From Closterium sp. Naga37s-1 (Eukaryota; Streptophyta; Zygnematophyceae; Desmidiales; Closteriaceae), in NCBI GenBank assembly GCA_947471745.1, contig CANJKZ010000068.1:834501-898500 (forward strand): DNA of 64,000 bases. The letters run 5' to 3'. Below the pieces are notes generated by a model, which worked only from the letters and a program-made list of their open reading frames with translations, did not search any database and was not told where the DNA came from. Shown piece by piece: positions 29,457 to 39,703 of the stretch. The translations under genes were made by a program, and so were the position numbers. Position 1 is the first letter of the stretch, and the number at the start of each line of letters is the position of its first letter.

Positions 29457-29461
29457 CACTG
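29457..29461. repeat. Target-site duplication of C, left copy (CACTG)
   Basis: Identical to 35648-35652; removing C and one copy restores the host frame across a His-Trp codon pair. Confidence 0.93.
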
Positions 29462-29914
29462 TGTTGGGCTGAGAAAAGCCCTTAGGATCTTTGCAGGAAT
29501 AAACTCTGAGTAGGAACAATGTAATAGCGGAAGCGTTTAATGATAAGTTTGTGAACCACCTTGCGCTGGTATGTGAGGGCAAAGTAGATTGATTAAAACA
29601 AGAGGATACAAGGTTTTATAAGAGTACAAGGAATATGAAGATATACAGTTAATAATTGTTTTACTGTTGCTGTTGCGGTTCAGTACAGTGACGACTCGGG
29701 CAACTGCTCGATAACGAGTCAGCTGTTTGTCCTTGCTGTCGCGCTGTACTTGTCAGGTCAAAGGTCGCTGGCCTTTGACTTTCGCGTAACCTCCAGCGGT
29801 TTCTTCACTTCTCAACCTCCAAGTGTTGACTCGCCGATGCTTCACTGTATTTCGCTTCGTTTACGACTCAGTGCTTCGACACGACAGAGGCGCTTAAATC
29901 ACTTGTTTCCAACA
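29462..29914 (-). repeat. 3' LTR of element C
   Basis: 453 bp, TGTTGG...CCAACA with 6-bp inverted ends. The PPT AAAGGGGAG (minus strand, 29915-29923) abuts it. Confidence 0.94.
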
Positions 29915-31422
29915 CTCCCCTTTGCGTCTGGAGTGTCATTGCTGATGACGTGGCCTTGTCCAGTCAGCAACATGCAGTACTCGAACTTCTGCTTTCCGAG
30001 CTTCTTGGTCAAGTAATCAGCTGCCATCTCAGACGTAGGGCAGTAAGACAGCTCGAGTCTGCCCTTCTCGATCTTATCTTTCACGAAGAAATATCGCAGG
30101 GCGATGTGCTTCGTCCTGTTCGCGAATCCGTTTTTGTTCGCGATGCGAATTGCAGACTGGTTGTCGCAGAATAGAGAGAAGCTGGGGAACTGGGCCAGTT
30201 TCGCCTCTTCCAGCAGTTCGCGAAGGTAAAGTCCTTCCTTGGTGGCTGAGGAGAGTGCAATATATTCTGCTTCAGCTGAGGAGAGAGCAATTAGTTCCTG
30301 CTTGCTCGACTGCCATGAGATGGGCCCGATAGGCTCGAGTCGGTAGATATAGCCGGTGCGCGAGCGCCTGTTGTTAGAGTCGCCGGCGTGATCAGCGTCG
30401 ACGTAGCCGATTAGTTTAGGCGCCGTAGTTCCGGTCTTGTAGTAAGTTAGTCCGATCATCGGGGTGCTGACGAGGTAGTGTAGTGCGCGGTCGAGCTCCG
30501 CCATGTGCTCTGCTTCAGGTTTCTTGAGGTAGGTAGCGAGTTGGCTTGCGGAGTACGAGAGATCCGGTCGGCAGGTGACGGCTGCGAAGAGCAGGCATCC
30601 TAGTTTTCGTTGGTAGTCGCGTATGCCGGCGGGTTTGAGTAGAGCGGAGCTTTCCTTGTGATTTCCGGCGGTGTAGCGGTATGGCGTAGAGATGGCGGTC
30701 GGGGAGAGTTCGAAGCATTTGGCGATGGTGTCGGCGTATTTCGCGGCGTTGAGGTAGATCGCGCCTTCCTCTTCTTGGATGTTGAGGCCGAGGTATTGTG
30801 TGACAGTTGATGACACTGTGAGAGTAAGGTCCCGCTGTAGCTCCCCTTCGAACCAGGTAGTGACGCCATCAGTCGAGCCGATGTAGAGCAGATCGTCCAC
30901 GTAGACGATGAGCAGAATATAGTCGTCGTCTCTCGTGAGCCGGTACATGCCCTGGTCGTGCGGTAGTTGGCGGAATCCGATGCGGGTAAGTCTAGCGTGC
31001 AGGTACTGTTGCCACAGTCTCGGGGCCTGTTTAATACCGTACAAGGACTTCAGCAGCTGACAGACTTGGTTGGGCTCTCCGTTTGAGCCGTGTGGTAATT
31101 CGGCGTCAACAGGTGCGTAGAGGAAGGCATTAGCGACGTCAATTTGCCACAGCTTCTTCTTCTTCATGGCGGCGATCGCGAGGAGAATTCAAAGCAAAGT
31201 GTGTCGGCTGACCGGGGCGAACGTCTCGGTGAAATCGCGTCCGTGCTCTTGGTCGAAACCGCGCACGACCCAGCGCGCCTTAAACTTGTCGATGGTGTCG
31301 TCTGCCTTTGTCTTCACTCGGAAAACCCATTTTCCGGTGAGTACCGTTTTGTTGCGTGCCACGCCGATGGGAACGACTTTCCAGGTGTTCCGTTCTTCCA
31401 GCGCTTTCAGTTCCTTGTCCAT
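29899..31422 (-). pseudogene. Element C reverse transcriptase-RNase H, one frameshift
   Basis: The minus-strand frame begins at 31422 (WKVVPIG, GKWVFRVK, FKARWVVRGF, FAPVSRHT), the RVT_2 start. A shift near 31180-31190 moves to the frame of 31167-29899, where an alternative reading of the same DNA gives the expected RILLAIAA before MKKKKLWQIDVANAFL. YVDD is at 30892-30903. RNase H follows with GYVDADHAGD, SSAEAEYIALS and TKHIALRYF, and the stop lies inside the LTR. RT catalytic residues are kept, but the shift and the upstream protease damage make the element non-autonomous. Confidence 0.9.
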
Positions 31423-31800
31423 GGCTTCGCGCCATTTTTCCTTATGCTCCCCCCTCAGAGCCTGCTGAACTGTGGCAGGCTCCTTAGGAATCGCTGTGGC
31501 GTGGACCGCGGTGATAAGGCCGAGTATCTGGAGGCCACTCTGTGTGTAGCGGGGAAGTGTCGTGTCCTCGGGATAAGCCGATTCGTCTCCTGCTTCTGGG
31601 TCAGGGATGAAATTGGGCCCTATGCGTTATGCTTCGTTGGTGTTGACTCTTGCAGGCGTAACGTAACTGTTGTCGGCGAAGTGGTAATATACTTCGGCGT
31701 TGACGCTTTCGCGGGGATTTTCGTCATCTATTGGGACGTCGACAGAGCAGTAAGGGAGAGGTCTGGCTTCCTCCGAGGCTTCGTCCACATTCTGTTTGTC

Positions 31801-33740
31801 TCAGTCAGCTTCGTCTGCTGCTGAGGCGAAGGCTTGGTCACCATGAAAACCACATGTGGGGTCCCGGTCTTCTTCCAGGTTGGCAAGGTAAGTCGGAAGT
31901 GTGAGTCGCTCGTAGAAAATGACATCACGTGCTGCTACTGTTTCCTTTGAGTAGACGTCAAAAATCTTCCACGCGTTGTAATTCTTTTCGATGCCTAGGT
32001 GTAGTCCCCACTGTGCGCGCTGGGAGAATCGGTCGGCTCGTGCAGCTGGGGGTCGGTACTGTACCATGCAGCCGAAAACTCTTAACATTTTTGTGCTACC
32101 CTGTTTTCCTGTCCACAGCAGGTGCGGTGATGCGTTGTTTGGGAGCGATGATGATGAGAGCAAGTTGTGCAGCATGACAGCGTGGTCCATTGCTTCGGGC
32201 CATTGGTGGTTGGGTAGCCGCATGCCACGTAGCAACTTGCGCATGGTGTTCTCGAGAGTCCTGTTCATCCTTTCTGCTACGCCTTGCTGTTGGTGGGCGT
32301 AGGGAAGGGAGATGAGCCGCTTGATCCCTCTTTTTGCCAAGTACTGCTTGAACCTCTGTGAGGTGTATTCTCCTCCCCCGTCAGACTGGAAGCTTTTTAG
32401 CTTCACGCCTGATTCTCGTTCTGCTACTGGGAGCCAGGCGACGAAAGCCTCGAAAGCCATGTCTTTGCCCGGAAGATTGAGGTGCCAAACGTAGCGTGTG
32501 GCGCCATCGATGAACGTGATGGTGTAGCTGTATGCTCCTTGTCCAGGTTCACGATTGTACAGGATGTCACTGTACACTTTCTCGAGTGGTGCGTAAGCTG
32601 GTGCGCTCGGGTTGTGGTGAGAAACGAACGGCCGATGTGGTAAGTCGGCTTCGGGGCAGGTAAAGCACGTTCCGCGAGCTCGTCGAAGTTCGCTTCCGTC
32701 TGTTAGAAGTAATGAGTCTTTGTCGAGCATCCCTGCTCTAATTGTGTTATTTAACACCGTGTTGCTTGGATGTCCCATTCGTACGTGCCAGATATCTTCG
32801 CCAGCTCGATGTCCGGGTGAGCGACGGTACAAGTCGGAGTTGGAGTAGAAGCTTGCGGTGAGGTTTGCGCTTCGATGTACTTCTCGTGGTGTTGGATTCA
32901 GTTGCTGCGCAGAAGTCGGTGGAGTGTCGTTGTCGATTGGTGCTGGTGCAGTTGAAGGACCCGCGATTGGTGCTGATGCTATCTCTGCTGCTGCCAATGT
33001 TGTCTCTGCTGCTGCCGATGTTGTCTCTGCTGCTGCCGATGTTGGCTCTGCTGCTGCCGATGCTGTCTCTGCTGTTGCCGATGTTGTCTCTGCTTTTGCC
33101 GATGTTGTCTCTGCTGCTGCTGATGTTGTCTCTGCTGCTACTGATGTTGTCTCTGCTGCTGCCGATTGAATTGTTGCTAATGCTCTTGTTCGTTCTGCCT
33201 CAGGGATGGTGTGCGAATACCAGAAACCTTCGGGGCTGAAGTCAGGATCGAGATCCGGTGGGTGCGTCCAGGAGGTGAAGGTGACGATTCCGTCGCTGTC
33301 GGTGGTGCCTAGATCTGGAACGAAGTCGAGGACGAACACGTTGTTTTTCAGCACGGCCTTGCCGATGTAGAGGCTTCCTCTCCCGTGGTACAGCTTGAAC
33401 CCCTGTGTTGTGCTGTCTGCTTCGAGGTGGATACCTTTCGCCATCAGCTGATTGACACTCAGTAAGTTGTAGCCGAGTCCCTCCGCAATTAAAACTTTTG
33501 ACATCTGTAGTATAACATTCGTTTCCCGTGACTGAAGTTGAACCACGTCTTGTCGTCGTGCGCGCAGGTTCTGGTTGTTGGCGACGGTGATCACGACTTC
33601 CCGTTGAAGTTGGTATTCCCGTTGAACAAAGCGACCTGAGGAGCACATATGCTATCCGCAGCAACTTTCCAAGAGCCAAGTGTCTTTCCCGGACGGCTCA
33701 CTTTGAGCGATAGCTGCAAACGTCGGGTTCGGTTGGAGTG
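31801..33740 (-). pseudogene. Element C protease-integrase, protease site destroyed
   Basis: The protease start reads DTWLLESCCG then TAG and HMC (about 33645-33690), where relatives have DTWLLDSGCSQHM. The catalytic Asp is Glu, the Gly is lost, and a stop follows. Below it a 615-codon frame (33648-31801) holds the rest of protease, seven-residue AAETTS-type repeats, the pre-integrase zinc region (HVRMGH...CFTCPEA), and integrase with FIDGATRY, FQSDGGGEY and QQQGVAERMNRT. The integrase Asp and Glu positions look intact. The frame then ends before RT, a further break. Confidence 0.88.
32979..33171 (-). repeat. 21-bp tandem repeat encoding AAAETTS units
   Basis: About nine units of 21 bp (7 residues) between protease and integrase of element C, with variants AKAETTS, ATAETAS and AAAEPTS. 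An in-frame length keeps the polyprotein open. Confidence 0.85.
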
Positions 33741-33864
33741 ACTCGCGGCGAGGGGTGCTGTTGTCGAGTTGCTCTTCCGGTGAGTAGTGCGGTGGTGATT
33801 CGGTGATGCAGGAGTCAGTCAATCTTGCCATGCAACTGATGATGTTTCTTGCTCCTTGTGCAGA

Positions 33865-35133
33865 TTATGTTGACGATGACATTGAGGGCTGCAGTTGACT
33901 CGTGGGGTGCGCTTGTGTGGACGCCACTTGACTGCTTGAAGGACGAAGTTGGCGTTGTGGTGGCGTTGATTGCTGTCGATTCGAGCAGTGTGTGTGAGGG
34001 TGCCCTGAAGTCTTGCAGAGATGACAGAACGGAGGTACGTGTTTTGGTTGATGCCGGTTGTTGTTGTTGTAGTGCCGTTGAGTGTGAAATGCAAATTCGG
34101 GTACTGATGTTTTCTTCTTGTGCCGCTCCTCTTGCAGGTCCATGTCTTGCTGCTCAGCGTGAATTTTGGCACAGAGTGCTGCTTCGGAGATCTTCCCGTG
34201 AGCTCGGAGTATGGCGCGAGTGGAGCGCCAATGAGGACCAAGACCGCCAATGACGACTATGACGAAGGCGTCTTCCGATATCGACCCTCCGCATCGAAGG
34301 AGTTTGTCGCACAATTCGCGACAGCGATTGATATACGCCATCCCCTTTTCGCCCGGTTTCATTTCCACTGTTGTCAGTCGTGCCATTAACCAACTCTGAT
34401 TAACGCTGTCTGTTGCCTGATACAGGTTCTTCAGGTGGTTGTACGCGAGCTCGGCGGAGTTCCCGTATCCCCGGTAAGACCGAATGTTCTGCTGCTGGTT
34501 CGGTGTGACGTTGTGTAGTAGGATTGTGTACGCCATCATGGACTGATTTTTGTACTGCTGATTGTCGTATTGCGTCCCGTGCGTTAGATATGGTAGGGAC
34601 CCGTCGAAGAAGCCAAGAATCTGCGCGCCTTCCAGCTCAAATTCAAACGACCAGGTGAAGAAGTCTTTTCCGTCGAATGGTCTTGATGTCTGCAGTTTTA
34701 AGACGTGCGCAATCTGCGACTGAACTTGAAGTGCGTCCAATGTCTTCTCTTGCTCAGGTGAAGGCTGCTGGCGCTGCATGAAACTGACGGAACCGCGTTG
34801 GGGTTCGTACGGGGCGAAGGTAGGTTGTTGTTGCTGATTTCCTCGCGCGTAGGATGAACCGTCGAGGCTCATAGGTGTCACGTTGTTGTTGTTGCTGCTG
34901 TTTGACTGCGCAAGTGCCCCTTGCTGGTGTTGTTCGTAGAAGGACATGAAGGAGAAGAATTTCTCCATCAGACTTGGGTCGAAGCCCGCGGCTTGATTTG
35001 CGGGAGTTTCGGTAGACCCAGCTGTCGGTCTTGTTGCTGTGCCCTCCTTTGTCTGTAGGCCAGAGGCAGGAGGTGGAGTAGGATTAGTACCGGGAGAGCC
35101 GTTAGAGGAGCTTCTCTCCTTCTGCGTTGCCAT
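33865..35133 (-). CDS. Element C Gag
   Basis: Minus-strand frame with ATG at 35133 (MATQKERSS). An in-frame ATG at 35190 lies inside the primer binding site and could extend it by 19 residues. N-terminal Gln/Asn/Ser-rich region; the central copia Gag domain has FDGKDFFTW, ILGFFDGSL, YNHLKNLYQ and MARLTTVEMKPGE; a C-terminal zinc knuckle CHLCKTSGHPHTHC (CX2CX4HX4C) follows. It forms virus-like particles and binds element RNA. Intact to its stop, in a different reading unit from the broken protease. Confidence 0.88.
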   Translation of the reverse strand: MATQKERSSSNGSPGTNPTPPPASGLQTKEGTATRPTAGSTETPANQAAGFDPSLMEKFFSFMSFYEQHQQGALAQSNSSNNNNVTPMSLDGSSYARGNQQQQPTFAPYEPQRGSVSFMQRQQPSPEQEKTLDALQVQSQIAHVLKLQTSRPFDGKDFFTWSFEFELEGAQILGFFDGSLPYLTHGTQYDNQQYKNQSMMAYTILLHNVTPNQQQNIRSYRGYGNSAELAYNHLKNLYQATDSVNQSWLMARLTTVEMKPGEKGMAYINRCRELCDKLLRCGGSISEDAFVIVVIGGLGPHWRSTRAILRAHGKISEAALCAKIHAEQQDMDLQEERHKKKTSVPEFAFHTQRHYNNNNRHQPKHVPPFCHLCKTSGHPHTHCSNRQQSTPPQRQLRPSSSQVASTQAHPTSQLQPSMSSST

Positions 35134-35181
35134 GCCTTCTGATGTTGTGGGTGTTTTGATAGTAGTTGAGTTTGCCCTGAT

Positions 35182-35194
35182 GGCTCTCATACCA
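35182..35194 (-). other. Primer binding site of C
   Basis: Minus strand TGGTATGAGAGCC directly follows the 5' LTR; one change from TGGTATCAGAGCC of initiator tRNA-Met type. The change creates an ATG. Confidence 0.85.
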
Positions 35195-35647
35195 TGTTGG
35201 GCTGATAAAAGCCCTTAGGATCTTTGCATGACTAAACTCTGAGTAGGAACAATGTAATAGCGGAAGCGTTTAATGATAAGTCTGTGAACCACCTTGCGCT
35301 GGTATGTGAGGGCAAAGTAGATTGATTAAAACAAGAGGATACAAGGTTTTATAAGAGTACAAGGAATATGAAGAGATACAGTTAATAACTGTTTTACGGT
35401 TGCTGTTGCGGTTCGGTACAGTGACGACTCGGGCAATTGCTCAATAACGAGTCAGCTGTTTGTCCTCGCTGTCGCGCTGTACTTGTCAGGTCAAAGGTCG
35501 CTGACCTTTGACTTTCGCGTAACCTCCAGCGGTTTCTTCACTTCTCAACCTCCAAGTGTTGACTCGCCGATGCTTCACTGTATTTCGCTTCGTTTACGAC
35601 TTAGTGCTTCGACACGACAGAGGCGTTTAAATCACTTGTTTCCAACA
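35195..35647 (-). repeat. 5' LTR of element C
   Basis: 453 bp, same ends as the left LTR; scattered substitutions, no length change. Confidence 0.94.
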
Positions 35648-35652
35648 CACTG
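35648..35652. repeat. Target-site duplication of C, right copy (CACTG)
   Basis: Identical to 29457-29461. Confidence 0.93.
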
Positions 35653-35746
35653 GACCCCTACACCTCTTTTCATTTCCGGCGTACAAAACGCTTTGCGGTT
35701 TAGTTAGCATAATTTTCCGGATAAGCTAATCATCTACAGAAACACC
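35653..35746 (+). pseudogene. Continuation of the broken TBL-like gene after element C
   Basis: Reading across the insertion point gives TRGPHW then TPTPLFISGVQNALRF, matching NRGAHW...TPLFIAELNHTL of the upstream paralogue. After a frameshift near 35705, KLIIYRNT matches LLIIYRST of the paralogue. The sequence ends at the left edge of element D; the terminal DxxH block is absent from the window. Confidence 0.8.
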
Positions 35747-35879
35747 TGTCGAGACTAAGGCAAGGATGATTTGACTAAGATGAGAATGATACAAGAAGGA
35801 AAACCCTAAGGGGTTGTACTCTATAGTGTATACCCCACTACAGCCTACCCAAATCTAAAACATCGATATATGTTTGACA
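35747..35879 (-). repeat. 3' LTR of element D (left edge inferred)
   Basis: About 133 bp, TGTC...GACA ends, with core GTAGGCTGTAGTGGGGTA (one change from A and B). The outer edge is inferred from end sequence and LTR length, since the partner LTR is not in the window. Confidence 0.65.
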
Positions 35880-35975
35880 CACCCCCATAGGCAAAGTGGG
35901 GGAGAACAGAGGGTCACAAGACCAGTCACGAAATGCAAAGCAAGCTCAGGGTGGATCACAACGTCACCACGCAGT
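35880..35975 (-). promoter_or_regulatory. PPT and conserved 3' block of D
   Basis: Minus strand ends TATGGGGGTG before the LTR; the upstream ~85 bases match A, A1 and B with a few changes. Confidence 0.68.
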
Positions 35976-36106
35976 CTGGGCACAAACAAAAAGGCCACAA
36001 GGCCAAGTCACATGCAGAGATATATATGAAACAACAACAGCACAGTGATCTCTACCTACGAGAGCAAGCAGGAAGGTATATATATAAATCACAGTACAAG
36101 TAAAGC

Positions 36107-38962
36107 CTACAGCAAGTGGGGAAGTGTGAGCACAAGGCCTAACAAAGTACAGAAACGCTGATGATCACCAGACTGAAGTGCCTTGGTGAATATATCAGCA
36201 GTGTTGGCCCGAGTGGCCACGTAAGCAAGACGAAGCTGGCCACGCTGCTGTAACTCTCGAGCAAGGAAGTAACGCAGAGCGATGTGCTTCGTTCTGTGCT
36301 CCAGTCTGTGCTCCTGACACAAGGCAATGGCGGCCTTGTTGTCGGCGTACAGCACTTGAGGAAAACGAGGCCGCTCTCCCAAGTCGGTCAGCAGGTAGGT
36401 GAGCCAGCGTAGCTCCTGTGCAGCCATGGCTGTGGCGTAGATCTCAGCCTCACAACTGGAGCCAAGAACTGAAGACGAGCGTGTAGAACGCTAGGAAACT
36501 GAACCAGAGCCAAGGCTGAAGGTGTAACCCTGTGTCGACCGCTGCGTAGCCTGGTCGTCAACCCAAGAGGCGTTCGAGTGACCAATGAGGACAACGTCAC
36601 CCCGTCCTCCAAGCACGAGCCCCATGCCCGATGTACTGCACAAGTAGCGTAGTACCCTCTTAGCAGCATCCATGTGCACCTTTCGGTGCCGACCAGGAGC
36701 CACGTAGCGAGCCAGAAGGCCAAGAGGGTACGCAAGGTCAGGACGAGTGCAGGTCATCAGGTACATGAGGCAGCCCACTAGCTCTGGGTAAGGACCACTC
36801 GGCTCTACGGACTCGTCTGAAGGTGGAGCTGAGAGCGAGTGACCTGTAGCCAGAGGAGTGGCCTGTGCTGAGGACCAGGTGAAGCCGAAGCGCTGAAGGA
36901 CCTGCTGCACCATGTGTGACTGAGTCAGTGTGATGGTGCGGCGTGCTCTGTCCCGGGTGATCTGCAGGCCAAGGTAGCTGCGCAGCTCATCCAGGTCTGT
37001 GCACGTGTGTCTCTTCTGCAGCTCCGACTTCACCAGGGCGAGAGCCTCAGTGTCAGCAGTGGCAAAGACCAAGTCGTCGACGTACACGAGGATGTAGAAT
37101 GGCGGCAGCGAGGTGTCGGTGCGCAGAAACAGCGACGGGTCAGCAGTCGATGGGGCAAACCCAAGAGCCGCAAGAGTCGTCCTCAGTGTGTCGTGCCACT
37201 CACAAGGCGCCTGGCGGAGACCGTAGACTGGCCGCCGGAGGCTCATCTGGGTACCAGGAGGGAACGACCCAGTGAAGCCAGGTGGACGGCGCAACCAGAT
37301 CTCCTCGTGCAGGCTGCCCTGTAAGAAAGTTGTGCTGAAGTCAAGAGAGTGAAGCTCGTAGTCACGCTGAGCGGCAACATGCAGCAGCACCCGAAGAGTG
37401 GTCATCTTCGGGGTGGGGGAGAAGGTCTGGAAGAAGTCAACTCCCTCTCGCTGACTGAAACCTCGAGCAACGTAACGAGCCTTAAAGACAGGCGGAGAAC
37501 CTGGCGGCCGCTTCACCCTGAAAATCCACATGCCACTGACGATGTTCGCCCCATGAGGGGGAACCTCGTCGACGTAGGTGCCTGTGGACTTCCAGGATGC
37601 CATCTCTGCGTCCATGGCTGTCTGCCATTGAGAGGAGTACTCACGCGCAATCGCCTCAGCGTAAGAGCGCGGGGTCGAGATGTCTGGTGCATCCGGGTCT
37701 CCCTCAGGGGCAAGCAGCATGGCCACGAGATGGCGCAACGGCTGCAAGACACTCAAGGTCCTCCTGCCTGTCCTCAAGGACGTCCGTGCCAAGAGCACAC
37801 TCACCCCCGACGGACGGAGGACAGACAGACTCAGACTCAGCAACAAGACTAGCAGCGTAGTCCAGACGACAGGTAGCAGCAAAGTCAACAAGCTCAGCGA
37901 CTAAGGCAGACGCAGCAGCAGACTCAAACGACGGGTCGGCGACAACATTGGCTAGCAGACGCGTGACAGTAGGGTGCTCAGCACGAAACTGGTCAGACGC
38001 AGTGTCAGCAACAACAGGTAGAGAGGACGCAGGGGGGGACGGCAGGTGAACACGCGGAGGCGGAGAGGAAGGACAATGGACTATAAGGGAAGGGCCGGGA
38101 CAGCCGGCTGACGCTGACGAGGAACACGACGACTGGAACGACCAGAACGGTCAGGTGAGACAGGACGCGACGCAGGCTCACGACGCTCAGCAAGGCCCCC
38201 TGTCTGCTCAGCGTAAGGACAAGGAGCAGGCATAGGTGAGCCAGGCTGTAACGGAAGACCAGTAGACGACGGGAGGCTAAGAACCTGGCGAAGCACGGAG
38301 TCAGGCGGTGGCAGAGACGACGGAGACGGCGGAGCAAAGAACAGGCACGGCTGTGCAGTGCCACCAGCACCAGCAGCTCCAGCACCCTCAGCAGCTCCAG
38401 CACCTCCAGCAGCTCCAGCACCCTCAACAGCTCCAGCACCTCTAGCAGCTCCAGGACCCTCAGCAGCTCCAGTACCTCCAGCAGCTCCAGTACCCTCAGC
38501 AGCTCCAGCACCTCCAGCAGCTCCAGTACCCTCAGCAGCTCCAGCACCTCCAGCAGCTCTAGCACCCTCAGCAGCTCCAGCACCTCCAGCAGGTCCAGTA
38601 CCCTCAGCACCAGCCCTACCTGGTGCTGCACCCCCAGAACCGGCTCCTCCAGTCCCAGAGTCTCCAACCGCAGTGCCACTGGCAGCAGCACCCTCAGACA
38701 CACCACCGCCAGCCCCAGTACGAGCACCTCCGAGACCAGCGACACCAGCACCTCCAGCAGGCAAAGGACCAGCACCACTCCCAGCTCCAGTGACGCCAAC
38801 AGAAGAACCCCCAGCAGTAGAGCCCTGAGCTGCAGAAGGTGAGAGGCACACGCGGACGAAGACGGCTACTCCAAGGAGACCGCGTAACAGCAGTCTCAGA
38901 ACCCTCAGGCGACTCACCCCCAGACTCAGCACCCCCAGGCTCCGCACACGTAGGCGCAGCAC
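36107..38962 (-). pseudogene. Element D polyprotein remnant (linker-RT-RH)
   Basis: Read from 38962 down: Gly/Ala/Glu linker with GGAEGAGAA-type repeats (to about 38340), then a Pro/Ser-rich segment with frame changes near 37890-38090. Then comes an open RT frame to 36491 (NIVSGMWIF, RYVARGFSQRE, YVDD near 37075-37086), RNase H with an in-frame TAG at about 36491 where relatives have Trp (SVSW), and the rest in the same frame to 36107 (KAAIALC, TKHIALRYF, ADIFTKAL). Nonfunctional. Confidence 0.88.
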
Positions 38963-39597
38963 TGTTAGAAGGAAATGCTGCCATGAGCAACAAAATGTCT
39001 ACGCTGGGATTCGAACTCGTGACCTTCAAATCTGTCCTGAAAGTGTCTTAGGACAGATTCAGGACAGTTTCTGCTAAGGCGCTGGTTATGGTGCACACGA
39101 GTTTCGAACTGGAGACCTTTTGATTCAAGTGTCCCGAAAGTGTCTTGTCAGGACAGATTGGGGATAGTTTGGGGACAGATTGGGGACAGTTTGGCGAAAT
39201 CGATCTCGGGTCGCGTTCGGTTTGAAACTCGGCAGCGAAGTGTCGAAGTCAACGGTATTCGCACGGGAGTTACAGTCGGTGGTCGACGGAATTCTTGTCG
39301 CGGAAATTCTCGTCTACGGAATTCCAGTCAATGGAATTCGCTCGGCAAAATTCAAGGCTCCAAATTTCGCGTCGACGAAATTCAACGTGCGACCCGGGTC
39401 GACACTTTCTTGTGTGCTTTATTTTGTATTGCGTCCTAGTATAAAACCAGAGAGCACAAACCAGAAATCAACCAAGTCATTATCACTGCTATGTTTGTGT
39501 GTAACTCTGGCTATAGTGGACCGTTTCCTGCAATCTTTGGTGCGTTGGAATCGTGCTTCTGAGCTCTATCAAGCTGCTATAGTAGTGGAATTCTACA
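38963..39597 (+). repeat. E LTR 1
   Basis: 635 bp, TGTTAG...TCTACA, followed by PBS TGGTATCAGAGC (39598-39609), an exact initiator tRNA-Met match. A TATA-like AGTATAAAAC lies near 39439. The first 180 bp contain two tRNA T-arm-like sequences in antisense. Confidence 0.93.
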
Positions 39598-39703
39598 TGG
39601 TATCAGAGCTGCGGTATCTGCGTCGATCCAACTAGCGGCTTGATTCCGTCCTCCCATCACTTCTTTCCCACGTTGGTGTGGCCGACGCTCGTTTTGATTG
39701 CGC

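Larger units (their letters stand above)
26754..29461 (+). pseudogene. Broken host gene: GT61-like segment fused to TBL/PC-esterase-like domain
   Basis: Exons 26754-27171, 28010-29083 and 29289-29461, with GT-AG introns whose phases fit at both joints (G|TC and TG|G). The first joint gives a region ending LLIAPPGEALD...LFMPPAAVVLEI, resembling the C-terminal nucleotide-binding part of GT61 (DUF563) glycosyltransferases. After it the same frame enters a TBL-like domain: LPW...YCDNR, VKYKWV, a Lys/Glu then Ala-rich stretch, FNASVFCERVG, and RRILFLGDSKQ (GDS block). Damage: an in-frame TGA (28444-28446) where the upstream paralogue has Arg before TLPW, and a frameshift near 29355 in exon 3. Element C cuts the gene at 29461. 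The final DxxH block is not found. The fusion is inferred from frame continuity; two adjacent genes wrongly joined is the alternative. Confidence 0.6.
29462..35647 (-). mobile_element. Element C: Ty1/copia retrotransposon inserted in the TBL-like gene
   Basis: 6186 bp with 453-bp LTRs at 29462-29914 and 35195-35647 and TSD CACTG. LTRs differ at roughly 14 positions by eye (about 3%), so it is older than A or F. PBS and PPT are in the correct places for the minus strand. The polyprotein is broken. The lineage differs from A/B/D: it has a normal zinc knuckle and longer LTRs. Confidence 0.95.
35747..38962 (-). mobile_element. Element D: Ty1/copia of the A/B family, cut by element E
   Basis: Holds a short LTR, the conserved 3' block, RNase H, RT and part of the linker, then stops exactly where the E LTR begins (38963). 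Integrase, protease, Gag and the 5' LTR presumably lie beyond the E array outside the window. The left edge is the host gene remnant. Confidence 0.88.
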
